From Blautia sp. (GTDB lineage: Bacteria; Bacillota; Clostridia; Lachnospirales; Lachnospiraceae): DNA of 64,000 nucleotides. The notes beneath the pieces were generated by a model. That model did no database searches. It was not told where the DNA came from and saw only the letters and a list, made by a program, of their open reading frames with translations. Position numbers and translations under genes: made by a program. This document shows positions 37,438 to 46,009 of the stretch, piece after piece. Location: positions 32,125 through 96,124 of the forward strand of contig JAFVGK010000016.1 in NCBI GenBank assembly GCA_017475035.1, read 5' to 3'. Position 1 is the stretch's first letter. Each line of letters begins with the position of its first letter.

Positions 37438-38796
37438 ATGGAACAACTATTTCACCTGAAAGATCACCAGACGAATGTCAGGACGGAGCTTATGGCGGGT
37501 ATCACCACCTTTATGACAATGGCCTACATTCTGGCTGTAAATCCGAATATCCTTGCGGCTTCCGGCATGGATAACGGTGCGGTTTTTACCGCGACGGCTC
37601 TGGCGTCAACGATCGGCTGTCTGTGTATGGCTCTGATCGCGAATCTGCCGTTTGCCCTTTCAGCCGGCATGGGACTGAATGCCTACTTCGCCTATACCGT
37701 CGTTCTCGGCATGGGGTACTCCTGGCAGGTTGCCCTGACTGCGGTTTTTGCGGAGGGCCTTCTTTTCATTATTCTGTCTGTGACAAATGTCAGAGAAGCA
37801 ATCTTTAACGCGATTCCCGGAACCCTGAAGATCGGCGTATCCGTGGGGATCGGACTGTTTATTGCTTTTATCGGTCTGCAGAATGCTCATATCTGTGTGG
37901 ATTCCGCTACTCTTGTTTCGATGTTCTCTTTCAGCGGGTCCCTGAAAAACGGAACCTTCTCCACAGAGGGGATTACCGTCCTGCTGGCGATGATCGGTAT
38001 TCTGGTTACAGCCTTTCTGGTTATCCGTCAGGTAAAAGGAAATCTGCTGATCGGTATCGTGGTGACGTGGCTTCTGGGCATTATCTGTCAGCTGGCAGGA
38101 TGGTATGTCCCGGATCCGGAAGCGGGTTTTTACAGCCTGATTCCCGGCGGAGTGGCAGCGCTGCCTGCTTCTCTGGCTCCGACTCTGTTCAAACTGGATT
38201 TTTCCGTGATCGGCACGGTGAATTTCTTTGTCGTGATGTTTTCCTTCCTTTTTGTCGATATCTTCGACACTCTCGGAACACTCATTGGCTGCGCCTCCAA
38301 GGCGGATATGCTCGATGAAGAAGGAAAGCTTCCGGGAATTAAGGGCGCTCTTCTGGCAGATGCGGTTGCGACGACCGCAGGCGCATGTATGGGTACTTCT
38401 ACAGTCACGACGTTCGTTGAGTCTGCTTCCGGTATTGCGGAGGGGGGACGTACAGGCCTGACTTCTCTGACCACAGGAATCCTTTTTGCCCTTTCCCTGT
38501 TTTTCTCACCGATTTTCCTGACCATCCCATCCTTTGCCACAGCTCCCGCACTGATCGTGGTGGGCTTTATGATGATGCAGCAGGTGGTGAAGCTCGACTG
38601 GTCAGACGCGCTGGAAGCAATCCCCGCTTTCATCGCGATCATGTCCATGCCGTTCTTATATTCTATTTCGGAAGGCATCTGCATGGGCATCATTTCTTAT
38701 GTGGTGCTTCATCTTCTGGCAGGAAAGACAAAGAAGATCTCTCCGTTGATGTATATTCTGGCGGTCGTATTTATACTGAAATATGTGATGCTGTAA
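37438..38796 (+). CDS. NCS2-family purine (adenine/guanine/hypoxanthine) permease
   Basis: A 452-residue integral membrane protein of the AzgA/PbuG-like branch of NCS2. Signatures: TELMAGITTFMTMAYILAVN near the N-terminus, LPFALSAGMGLNAYFAYTVV, GTLKIGVSVGIGLFIAFIGL, DIFDTLGTLIG and GTSTVTTFVESASGIAEGGR. About 12 or more membrane spans. It imports purine bases by proton symport. The ATG at 37438 is preferred because the preceding ATGGAGGA at 37420 supplies the SD. It is monocistronic with its own promoter and structured leader. Confidence 0.92.
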   Translation: MEQLFHLKDHQTNVRTELMAGITTFMTMAYILAVNPNILAASGMDNGAVFTATALASTIGCLCMALIANLPFALSAGMGLNAYFAYTVVLGMGYSWQVALTAVFAEGLLFIILSVTNVREAIFNAIPGTLKIGVSVGIGLFIAFIGLQNAHICVDSATLVSMFSFSGSLKNGTFSTEGITVLLAMIGILVTAFLVIRQVKGNLLIGIVVTWLLGIICQLAGWYVPDPEAGFYSLIPGGVAALPASLAPTLFKLDFSVIGTVNFFVVMFSFLFVDIFDTLGTLIGCASKADMLDEEGKLPGIKGALLADAVATTAGACMGTSTVTTFVESASGIAEGGRTGLTSLTTGILFALSLFFSPIFLTIPSFATAPALIVVGFMMMQQVVKLDWSDALEAIPAFIAIMSMPFLYSISEGICMGIISYVVLHLLAGKTKKISPLMYILAVVFILKYVML

Positions 38797-38919
38797 CCTA
38801 ACCTGACTGGATGCCGGGATCGGATGCCGGGACGCTGGCGCTGAGACTCCGTCTGAAAAGAAAGCCTTTTTGGCTCTTTTGTCTGATTGCGCCGATTCCG
38901 GAATGTTTACACAGTATAT

Positions 38920-39020
38920 ATAGTAAACGAATAAAATGCTTGCATTTTGATTCATTTACTGCGCCGAATTTACGCCGCTGCAAGCGCATGATTCCGCAGT
39001 TAATTCGTGCGCATACTATA
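38920..39020 (+). repeat. Dispersed palindromic element A, copy 7
   Basis: ATAGTAAACGAATAAAATGC through TGCGCATACTATA, with one G deleted in the central hairpin relative to the other copies. It is joined to B6. Confidence 0.85.
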
Positions 39021-39070
39021 AAAAGGTCATGCAGGAATGAGAAAGCTCATTTTTGCATGACCTTTTGTCT
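39021..39070 (+). repeat. Element B, copy 6 (both arms)
   Basis: AAAAGGTCATGCAGGAATGA pairs with TCATTTTTGCATGACCTTTT. The hairpin with a T-run could terminate transcription from either side. Confidence 0.75.
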
Positions 39071-39255
39071 TATGATCCATGACCGGATGAAAAAGCGGCT
39101 TGTACACGCAGCATGCAGTGGCTGCTGTCACAGGCTTTCGGCAAAGCTCTGTCAGATCTTTTTACTACAAGGCTGTCCATCACATCAGAGAGAGGCATTT
39201 TCTGTCCTGGAACGCAAAGCACGATAGGCAGCAAAATAGTCATCCGGACGATATG

Positions 39256-40998
39256 TCAGTTTACATTTATCATTGTAAGAGGCGGAGAAACTTCACGATA
39301 CCATATATGATCTGTATGATAAATGTAGTTATGGAACGTCTCTTCCTCATAGATGGCATTCTGGTATCGTGCTTCATAGGGCAGTTCGGAAAAACACAGG
39401 CAAAGGCGGCCGGTCGGATCGCTGACGAAATCATTCCGCTCCTGTGTAGATCTGGAAACACAGCTGGCATTCGGGAAAAAATAATTGGCATAGTCCTGAA
39501 TATTGGACTGCAGCTGGTTATCTGTAAAGATCACCAGGGAAAACTCATCCTTGCATGACAGCTGGTTTTCTTTCAAAGAAGATTCAATGTAGCTGATCAG
39601 ATATTTCATGGGCTGGATATATCTGAAATACTGGAAGGATTCATGCTGCTGTCCGAAATGCAGCATTCCGATTACAATCCCGGTGATATATAAAACATAG
39701 AACGCAGGTTTGCCGATCCGGATATGGAAAGAGGAAGCCCATGTCATACATGAGAAGAAGACAGCCGTGATCAGAACCGGAATGACGATCATATTTCTCT
39801 GCATGATCCAGGATTTCTGGTAAGCCGTGTAACCAACCAGAATATTCGACATCACAACAACCCCCAGAACCCAGACAGCGATCACAAGATGATGAAAACC
39901 CAGCCGGAAGGTCAGGGCAAATATCATATAGATGAGTACGGCGCCTGCAAAAAAGCCCAGGAAACGCACATGCTTATCGGTAAAAAAATCCACCCAGGTT
40001 TTCAGGACATCTTCTGAGAAATTAAAACCTTCTTTCAGTACATTAATCCGGTCATTCCTTTCTCTCAGTAAGGTCGCGCCAAAGAATGCAGCCATGTTCA
40101 ATGTCAGCAAAAAACTGAAACATCGGGTAAGTAAGCTGCTGCGGGGAATGATTTCCTGATCTTTTTCCTTGTCTGCGGTTCGATCCCAATAACCAATGCC
40201 ATGGAGAAACAGAAAAGCCAGCAGTAAACCAAGAGAAGCCAGAACAGGAGTGTAGGAATCAGCGTACAGACAGCCGACCCATGATAAGGGGATTACGGTC
40301 ACCAGATCCCGGGTGCGGATCCATTGGAGATAGAGACTGATCCCGAGCATTGTCAGGGCTGCCGGCGTAATGGCCTGTTCGAAATTACGGTAATATTCCG
40401 TGATGAAAGGAAAAACCAGAAAGGCGCACATGGGCAGCAGCGCGGTTTTTTCGTCACATGCGTATAAAACAAGCCATTTTCTGAGTTCAAAAAACAGGGA
40501 GAGGAGTCCAAGGATAAACAAAAGTCCGAATCCCAGATGGAAGGCAGCTATGCTTCTGCCGAAAAGGCAGGAAGGCAGAGCGGCAAGCACGAACTGACGG
40601 TTAGGATATCCGAGGAAACCGGTGCCGGTATAGTTCAGGTCTTTTTCGCGGAAAGCGTTTAATCCTGCGGTAAGCTGGGCTGCGGAATCAGGATTGATAT
40701 CAGAAATCCGGATATTTCCGATACAGACGACAAATAACAGAAGAAAAACTGAAAAACAGACCAGGATATCCCAGCGATGCAGTTCCACGTCATCCATCAG
40801 GTAAAGGATTGCTTTCCCCAGGAATATTCCAAACAGGATCATTCCGGTAAAGAGCCATATCCGTGACGCGATATACGAAAATGGACCTTTCCGGGCATAG
40901 GCAAGAATTTCCAGCACAGAAATCAAAACCAGATATCCGGCAACAAAAGCAGGGCATAGTCGAGAGAGAGAAAAAAGAAGAGATTTTTGATCCTTCAT
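39256..40998 (-). CDS. Polytopic membrane protein, possible GT39/GT-C-like glycosyltransferase
   Basis: A 580-residue protein with about 11-12 predicted membrane helices and a soluble C-terminal 130 residues. An acidic segment (ISDINPDSAAQLTAGLNAF) after the second or third helix is placed like the loop-1 catalytic aspartate of GT-C glycosyltransferases, and TGFLGYPNRQFVLAALPSCL follows. That resemblance is by eye only. The start at 40998 is set by GAGGAG eight bases before the ATG; the longer frame runs through repeat E1. The role is unknown; lipid-linked sugar transfer to surface polymers is one possibility. Confidence 0.65.
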   Translation of the reverse strand: MKDQKSLLFSLSRLCPAFVAGYLVLISVLEILAYARKGPFSYIASRIWLFTGMILFGIFLGKAILYLMDDVELHRWDILVCFSVFLLLFVVCIGNIRISDINPDSAAQLTAGLNAFREKDLNYTGTGFLGYPNRQFVLAALPSCLFGRSIAAFHLGFGLLFILGLLSLFFELRKWLVLYACDEKTALLPMCAFLVFPFITEYYRNFEQAITPAALTMLGISLYLQWIRTRDLVTVIPLSWVGCLYADSYTPVLASLGLLLAFLFLHGIGYWDRTADKEKDQEIIPRSSLLTRCFSFLLTLNMAAFFGATLLRERNDRINVLKEGFNFSEDVLKTWVDFFTDKHVRFLGFFAGAVLIYMIFALTFRLGFHHLVIAVWVLGVVVMSNILVGYTAYQKSWIMQRNMIVIPVLITAVFFSCMTWASSFHIRIGKPAFYVLYITGIVIGMLHFGQQHESFQYFRYIQPMKYLISYIESSLKENQLSCKDEFSLVIFTDNQLQSNIQDYANYFFPNASCVSRSTQERNDFVSDPTGRLCLCFSELPYEARYQNAIYEEETFHNYIYHTDHIWYREVSPPLTMINVN

Positions 40999-41033
40999 AA
41001 AGTACTCCTCAGATAACGAAGTTTTCATGTTTT

Positions 41034-41094
41034 CGGATGACGATTCTGCTGCCTCGGCAGTTGAGCTGCCGAAAACAAAATCCGTCTCCTTAAA
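41034..41094 (-). repeat. Structured element E, copy 1
   Basis: On the minus strand, TTAAGGAGACGGATTTTG leads into a stem GATTTTG/CAGAATC with an inner CGGCAG/CTGCCG, ending CGTCATCCG. Relative to copy E2, the first stem pair changes on both sides (T-A to G-C). It lies about 40-100 nt upstream of the membrane protein ATG. Confidence 0.65.
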
Positions 41095-41204
41095 GCGAAA
41101 GATAAGATATTTCCAATCGCAAAGAAAACAGCAAAATAAGATTCCCGATTCTTCTTGATGGGGTGGAGCTTTCATGATATAATCAAATTTCACAACGATT
41201 CAGC

Positions 41205-41233
41205 TTGACTGAACAATAACAGAATAATATCAT
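41205..41233 (+). promoter_or_regulatory. Promoter of the metal-binding protein gene
   Basis: TTGACT (41205-41210), 17-bp spacer, TATCAT (41228-41233). The -35 lies inside an inverted repeat TTCAG-CTTGA-CTGAA (41199-41213), which could be a regulator site. Confidence 0.55.
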
Positions 41234-41289
41234 AAAAGCCGATATAAGACAATCATCTGAAAAAAGATTCTCAAGTGAGGAGAGACCTT

Positions 41290-42333
41290 ATGAAAAAATA
41301 CATGTATCCGGTTATTACGGTTTTGATAACCGGTTTTTTATTGCTTTGTGCATCCGTATATCATCCTGCAGCCGCAAAAGAAAACAGCAGGCGGATTGTT
41401 GCATCCATTTTTCCGGAATATGACTGGGTCATGAATATTCTCGGAGAGAATCCTGCAGACATAGAAACAACGATGCTTCTTGATAAAGGCGTAGACCTTC
41501 ACAGCTATCAGCCTGCGGTTGATGATATCCTGAAGGTTTCTGCCTGTGACCTGTTTATCTATGTCGGAGGGGAATCCGACCTGTGGGTAAAGGATGCTCT
41601 TCGGGAAGCGGCAAATCCGGATATGGTTGTGATCAATCTTCTGGATGTACTTGGCGATGCGGCAAAGGAAGAAGAACTGACAGAAGGGATGCAGGATGAG
41701 GATCATAAAGCTGACGCTGACGGAGAAGAAAAGACACTGCAGGCAGATATTCTGAGTGAGATCAACGGACAGGGTCGGGATCAGGGAGAGACAGAATATG
41801 ATGAACACGTCTGGCTTTCGCTTCAGAATGCGGAAACTTTCGTGAACGCCATTGCTACGGCGATCGCATCCATTGATCCTGAAAATGCTTCCGTTTACGA
41901 AAACAACGCCGCAGAGTATTGCGAAAAACTCAGCAGCCTCGATCAGAGATTTCAGGATGCAGTATCCAAAGCCCCTGTCAAAACGCTTTTATTTGGAGAC
42001 CGGTTCCCGTTCCGTTATCTGACGGATGATTACGGACTTGCCTGTTATGCGGCATTTGCCGGGTGTTCCGCGGAGACGGAGGCCAGTTTTGAGACGATAA
42101 CGTTCCTGGCTCAGAAACTGGACGAGCTTTCCCTTAGGTATGTGATGACAACGGAAAGCACGGATCAGAGAATTGCGGAAACCATTATTCAAAACACAAA
42201 AACAAAAGACCAGAAGATTCTTGTATTGGATTCCATGCAGTCTGTGACTTCTCTTGACATGCAAAACGGAGCTGCATATCTGTCCATTATGGAATCCAAC
42301 CTGGATACGTTAACAAAAGCACTCACGATGTGA
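41290..42333 (+). CDS. Zinc/manganese ABC transporter substrate-binding protein (ZnuA-like), orphan
   Basis: A 347-residue exported binding protein of the cluster 9 (ZnuA/TroA) family. It has an N-terminal signal peptide (VITVLITGFLLLCASVY). Metal-ligand candidates are His in KGVDLHSYQPAVDD, His in YDEHVWLSLQNA, and the Glu/Asp and His-replacing regions later (FGDRFPFRYL, TTESTDQ). An acidic His/Asp/Glu-rich loop (EGMQDEDHKADADGEEK) before the second ligand is typical of zinc binders. The usual ABC ATPase and permease genes are absent from both sides. The ATG at 41290 follows GAGGAGA. The terminator hairpin overlaps its last codons. Confidence 0.85.
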   Translation: MKKYMYPVITVLITGFLLLCASVYHPAAAKENSRRIVASIFPEYDWVMNILGENPADIETTMLLDKGVDLHSYQPAVDDILKVSACDLFIYVGGESDLWVKDALREAANPDMVVINLLDVLGDAAKEEELTEGMQDEDHKADADGEEKTLQADILSEINGQGRDQGETEYDEHVWLSLQNAETFVNAIATAIASIDPENASVYENNAAEYCEKLSSLDQRFQDAVSKAPVKTLLFGDRFPFRYLTDDYGLACYAAFAGCSAETEASFETITFLAQKLDELSLRYVMTTESTDQRIAETIIQNTKTKDQKILVLDSMQSVTSLDMQNGAAYLSIMESNLDTLTKALTM

Positions 42334-42347
42334 GTGCTTTTGTTTTT
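42312..42347 (+). terminator. Terminator overlapping the end of the ZnuA-like gene
   Basis: AACAAAAGCACTCAC pairs perfectly with GTGAGTGCTTTTGTT, followed by Ts. The stop codon TGA lies inside the right arm. Confidence 0.92.
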
Positions 42348-42407
42348 CTCCTGAGCAGCCAAATGCATGAAAATACAGGCGTTTTGTTCACTTGCCGTAT
42401 ATGAGCT

Positions 42408-43115
42408 TCAACCTCCGAGGTAAGCTTCCTTGACCTTAGGATTCCTCAAAAGATCAGAGGCGTCATCTGTCAGCACAATCTCGCCGGTTTCTATGACATA
42501 TCCTCTTTGTGCTGTTATCAGAGCCTGATTTGCGTTCTGTTCCACCAGGAGGATGGTGGTTCCCTGGCTGCTGATCTCACGTATCGTGTCAAAGACCTTG
42601 TCGACCAGATTTGGCGAAAGCCCCATGGACGGCTCGTCCAGAAGCATAAGCCTGGGTCTGCACATCAGCGCCCGCGCCATGGCCAGCATCTGTTGCTCCC
42701 CGCCTGATAACGTTCCTGCCAGCTGGTTTTTTCGCTCTTCCAGACGGGGAAATCTTTGATAGATATCGTTCAGATCCTTTTTTGACTCATTCCGGTCTTT
42801 TCTGGCATAACTGCCTAACAGAAGGTTATCCTGCACTGAGGTGCGGGCAAATACTCTTCTTCCTTCCGGGACCATTGTCATGCCCAGGAGCACAATTTCT
42901 CTGGTATCCATATCTGTTACAGATTTTCCGCAAAAAGAAATCTCTCCCGTATAGGGAATCTGGTGCATGATGGAGGTCAGCAGGGTAGTTTTCCCGGCGC
43001 CGTTGGCACCGATGAGAGTCACAATCTCTCCTTCCTCCACATGAAGAGAGAGGTTCTTTAATGCATGAATCTTTCCGTAATAGACATTCAGATCCCGTAT
43101 CTCAAGCATTGCCAT
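42408..43115 (-). CDS. livF: Branched-chain amino acid ABC transporter ATPase LivF
   Basis: A 235-residue ATPase that with LivG powers branched-chain amino acid uptake. Walker A is GANGAGKTT, the signature LSGGEQQMLAMARAL, and Walker B LMLLDEPSMGL, with an H-loop region in LLVEQNANQA (Gln/Asn as usual for LivF). LivF-typical segments are EIVTLIGANGAG and MTMVPEGRRVF. Its start overlaps the livG end by 14 bases. It is the last gene of the operon. Confidence 0.95.
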   Translation of the reverse strand: MAMLEIRDLNVYYGKIHALKNLSLHVEEGEIVTLIGANGAGKTTLLTSIMHQIPYTGEISFCGKSVTDMDTREIVLLGMTMVPEGRRVFARTSVQDNLLLGSYARKDRNESKKDLNDIYQRFPRLEERKNQLAGTLSGGEQQMLAMARALMCRPRLMLLDEPSMGLSPNLVDKVFDTIREISSQGTTILLVEQNANQALITAQRGYVIETGEIVLTDDASDLLRNPKVKEAYLGG

Positions 43116-43881
43116 ACCCGGATGCCCCCTTCCCCAGATAAGACTCGATCACCACCGGATCATTTTTCACTTTGTCCGGCGTTCCTTCCGCGATTTTCTG
43201 CCCGTGGTCGAAAACGACAACCCGCTCCGAAATATTCATGACCATACGCATGGCATGTTCGATCAGAAGGATAGAATAACGATCCTCCTTCAGACGTCGG
43301 ATGACTTCCATAAGCTCGTCTTTTTCATTGGGGTTCATCCCTGCGGCAGGTTCATCCAGAAGGATCAGAGACGGCTCCGTGGCCAATGCGCGGGCGATTT
43401 CCAGGCGCCGCTGCATGCCGTAAGGAAGATTTTTAGCTTTCCAGTCCCTTTTGTCGTAGATCCCCACATATTCCAGACACTTTTTGACGAATGCTTCATT
43501 TTCACGTTCTTCATCTTTTTGTCTTGCAGAGTGGATCAGGGCATCAAGAATCCCGGTGTTCCGGCGGCAATGTCTGGCGATGACGATGTTTTCAGCTGCC
43601 GTCATATTGGAGAACAGACGGATGTTCTGAAAAGTTCTTGCCATTCCCATGGAAGTGATTTTTTCCGGACGCATATGGGTAATGTCTTTCCCCCGGAAAA
43701 ATACTTTCCCCTCATCTGCGGGGGAAATACCGGTAATGACATTATAAAAGGTGGTTTTGCCGGAACCGTTGGGGCCGATGATCGCTACGATTTCCCCCTC
43801 ATCGATGGAGAAATCAATCCTGTCATTCGCATATAAGCCTCCGAAGGACTTGGTTACTTTCTTTGCTTCGAGCAGCATCAC
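43102..43881 (-). CDS. livG: Branched-chain amino acid ABC transporter ATPase LivG
   Basis: A 259-residue ATPase. Walker A is GPNGSGKTT, followed by MARTFQNIRLF (LivG hallmark), the signature LPYGMQRRLEIARAL, Walker B LILLDEPAAGMNPNE and H-loop LLIEHAMRMVM. It overlaps livM by four bases (ATGA) and livF by 14, consistent with tight translational coupling. Confidence 0.95.
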   Translation of the reverse strand: MMLLEAKKVTKSFGGLYANDRIDFSIDEGEIVAIIGPNGSGKTTFYNVITGISPADEGKVFFRGKDITHMRPEKITSMGMARTFQNIRLFSNMTAAENIVIARHCRRNTGILDALIHSARQKDEERENEAFVKKCLEYVGIYDKRDWKAKNLPYGMQRRLEIARALATEPSLILLDEPAAGMNPNEKDELMEVIRRLKEDRYSILLIEHAMRMVMNISERVVVFDHGQKIAEGTPDKVKNDPVVIESYLGKGASGYGNA

Positions 43882-44909
43882 AGAGCCTCCTGATCGTCTT
43901 TTTCTTTTTTGCCCCAGATTCCCTGAGGCCGGACACGCATCATCACAACCAGCAAAAAGCCGTAAAGTATCATCCAGGGGTCAAAGGGAAGCTTTAACAT
44001 ATCTTTTACGGAATGGAAAAACTCCGGAATGATGGAAAGCAGACAGCCTCCAAGGATCATACCCTTAATGCTTCTGACTCCTCCGATAACCACAAAGGTC
44101 AGGATCTGGATGGATTTTGCGGAGCTGAAAAGCTCCGGGCTGACCATGCTGGCAAAAACCGCCTGGAAACTGCCGCCCACCGCGCAAATCATGGCCGAGA
44201 TCATCATGGCAAGCACCTTATAATATTTTACCTCAATTCCCATAGCCTGAGCCGCGATCTCATCCTCTCTGATCGCATGGAAGGCGTAACCCACACGGGA
44301 TTGCTGGATGCGCCAGGAAAAGAAGGCGAGAGCGGATACTATGAGAAAGAGAATCAGGATGTAGCCGCCTTTATTGGTAGCAGCGATCTTAGTCAGTTTT
44401 ACGCCGAAGATTTGCGGGGATTTCAGTCCCGGCAGTCCTCCGTTTCCTCCGAGCCATGTGGTATTAATAGCGACATAGCGGAATATTTCGCAAAAGGCGT
44501 AAGTAATGACGATCAAAAACTGTCCTTTGACACGAAGAGAAGCCATGGAGAGCGGAATAGCCGCAATGGCGGCCAGCAGCATCCCTAAGGGAATGCTCAG
44601 CCAGAAATTAACCGGCGTATATTTTAAGAGCACGGCAGTGGTGTAAGCCCCGATTCCAAAGAAAACCGCATGGCCCAGAGACGTCTGTCCCAGATAACCC
44701 GTGACAAAATTCAGCCCAAGGGCAAGAATCGCGCTGATCAGGCAGTTAACCAGTACATGCTGTGCGTAAGTAGGGATCCATCCTTTGCCGCCGTGAAATT
44801 TGTCTATGAAACAGATCAGCAGGATCGCCAGGCTGCTGAGAAGAAAGGTTTTTCTCCCGCTCCATCCAAAAAACCATTCTCCGGAAGAGCGGCTGCGTTT
44901 ATCCTTCAT
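43878..44909 (-). CDS. livM: Branched-chain amino acid ABC transporter permease LivM
   Basis: A 343-residue permease with about nine to ten membrane helices. Family motifs are LGLNFVTGYLGQTSLGHAVF, RVKGQFLIVITYAFCEI, AIREDEIAAQAMGIEVKYYK and VIGGVRSIKGMILGG. An RBS (AGAGGA) precedes ATG 44909. Repeat E2 lies in the 107-base gap between livH and livM, an unusual interruption of the operon. Confidence 0.95.
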   Translation of the reverse strand: MKDKRSRSSGEWFFGWSGRKTFLLSSLAILLICFIDKFHGGKGWIPTYAQHVLVNCLISAILALGLNFVTGYLGQTSLGHAVFFGIGAYTTAVLLKYTPVNFWLSIPLGMLLAAIAAIPLSMASLRVKGQFLIVITYAFCEIFRYVAINTTWLGGNGGLPGLKSPQIFGVKLTKIAATNKGGYILILFLIVSALAFFSWRIQQSRVGYAFHAIREDEIAAQAMGIEVKYYKVLAMMISAMICAVGGSFQAVFASMVSPELFSSAKSIQILTFVVIGGVRSIKGMILGGCLLSIIPEFFHSVKDMLKLPFDPWMILYGFLLVVMMRVRPQGIWGKKEKDDQEAL

Positions 44910-44935
44910 TTTTTATCCTCTTACAATGCTGATTC

Positions 44936-44999
44936 GTCCGGATGACTATTTTGCTGCCTGTCGCGGTTCGCGCTCCAGGACAAAATATGTCTCCTTAAT
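44936..44999 (-). repeat. Structured element E, copy 2, between livH and livM
   Basis: On the minus strand, TTAAGGAGACATATTTTGTC, stem TATTTTG/CAAAATA, an inner GCG/CGC pairing, ending GTCATCCG. It is in the sense direction of livM and is probably transcribed within the operon mRNA. Confidence 0.7.
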
Positions 45000-45016
45000 C
45001 TACCGGACTTTTGCCA

Positions 45017-45913
45017 TCATACCTTTTCCTCAAATTTATATCCCATGAGCCCGGAAGGTCTTACCAGCAGGACAATGATCATCACGAAAAATCCGATGGC
45101 GTCCTTATATCCTGTGGAAATATAACCGGCGGTCAGGTTTTCCACGATGCCAAGCAGTACGCCGCCGATCAGAGAACCGGTAATGGACCCAATTCCGCCC
45201 AGGATGGCACAGCTCCAGCCTTTCAATCCTGCCAGAGCTCCCATCATGGGATTGATGGCATAAATCATGCCGATAAAGAAACCGGCGGCCGCGCCTAAGG
45301 CACCGGAGATGGCAAAGGTAATTTTGATCAGTCTTTCCGCATTTACCCCCATCAGGCTTAATGTCTGCATATCCTGGGATGCAGCCAGCATGGCCTTGCC
45401 TGTAAGCGTTTTTTTCATGAACAATTCCAGAATAGTCATAATCAATACGGATCCGACCAGGATGATCAGATGCAGGGAATTGATGGTAATCGGCGTACCA
45501 CCCACCGAAAACAGAGTAATGAGCTTTTGCTGTACCAAAACAGGATATGCCCTTGGATTGGGCGTAAAGGCTGCGCTGGCGGAATAACGAAGGATCTGGG
45601 AAAGCCCCAGCGCCGTGATGAAGCCGGTTCCGGCCAGAACGCCTTTTTTGCGAAGAGGCTTGTAGCCGAGCTGGTCAACACCCATGGCGATGACGGCGCC
45701 AAGCGCCATGGAAAGAAGCAGTGCCGGCAGCATCGGTAAATGAAGGAACGTTGTGATAAAGTATCCGCAATAAGCTCCGAGCATATATACCTCACCATGT
45801 GTCCAGTTGATTACGCCCACGATGCCGAAGACCGTGGTCCACCCGATCGCAATCAGAGAATAGATGCCTCCCTGAGAGAGACCGTTGATTATTTGCTGTA
45901 AAAAAACACTCAT
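45017..45913 (-). CDS. livH: Branched-chain amino acid ABC transporter permease LivH
   Basis: A 298-residue permease with about eight membrane helices. Motifs: IINGLSQGGIYSLIAIGWTT, FGIVGVINWTHGEVYMLGAY, ASQDMQTLSLMGVNAERLIK and LAGLKGWSCAILGGIGSITG, all typical of LivH. The ATG at 45913 places the conserved N-terminus correctly; its SD (GGGTGA) is modest. It is preceded by two hairpins that separate it from livJ. Confidence 0.95.
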   Translation of the reverse strand: MSVFLQQIINGLSQGGIYSLIAIGWTTVFGIVGVINWTHGEVYMLGAYCGYFITTFLHLPMLPALLLSMALGAVIAMGVDQLGYKPLRKKGVLAGTGFITALGLSQILRYSASAAFTPNPRAYPVLVQQKLITLFSVGGTPITINSLHLIILVGSVLIMTILELFMKKTLTGKAMLAASQDMQTLSLMGVNAERLIKITFAISGALGAAAGFFIGMIYAINPMMGALAGLKGWSCAILGGIGSITGSLIGGVLLGIVENLTAGYISTGYKDAIGFFVMIIVLLVRPSGLMGYKFEEKV

Positions 45914-45931
45914 GTCTGTCACCCGTGCTAT

Positions 45932-45960
45932 GAAAAAGGCCCGGAGTTGCCGCCGGGCCT
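45932..45960 (-). terminator. Attenuator-like terminator between livJ and livH
   Basis: On the minus strand, AGGCCCGG pairs with CCGGGCCT followed by TTTTT. A second stem GCAGCCGC/GCGGCTGC (45963-45984) precedes it. Partial termination here would make livJ mRNA more abundant than the membrane-component mRNA. Confidence 0.8.
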
Positions 45961-46009
45961 GCTGCAGCCGCAACAAAGCGGCTGCACTGCGCTTTTTCTT
46001 TTTACCCTC

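Larger units (their letters stand above)
38797..39255. other. Intergenic region with A7-B6 composite
   Basis: 459 bases between convergent genes. Element A7 (38920-39020) is directly followed by B6 (39021-39070). The remaining 185 bases up to 39255 show no gene or clear structure. Confidence 0.65.
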
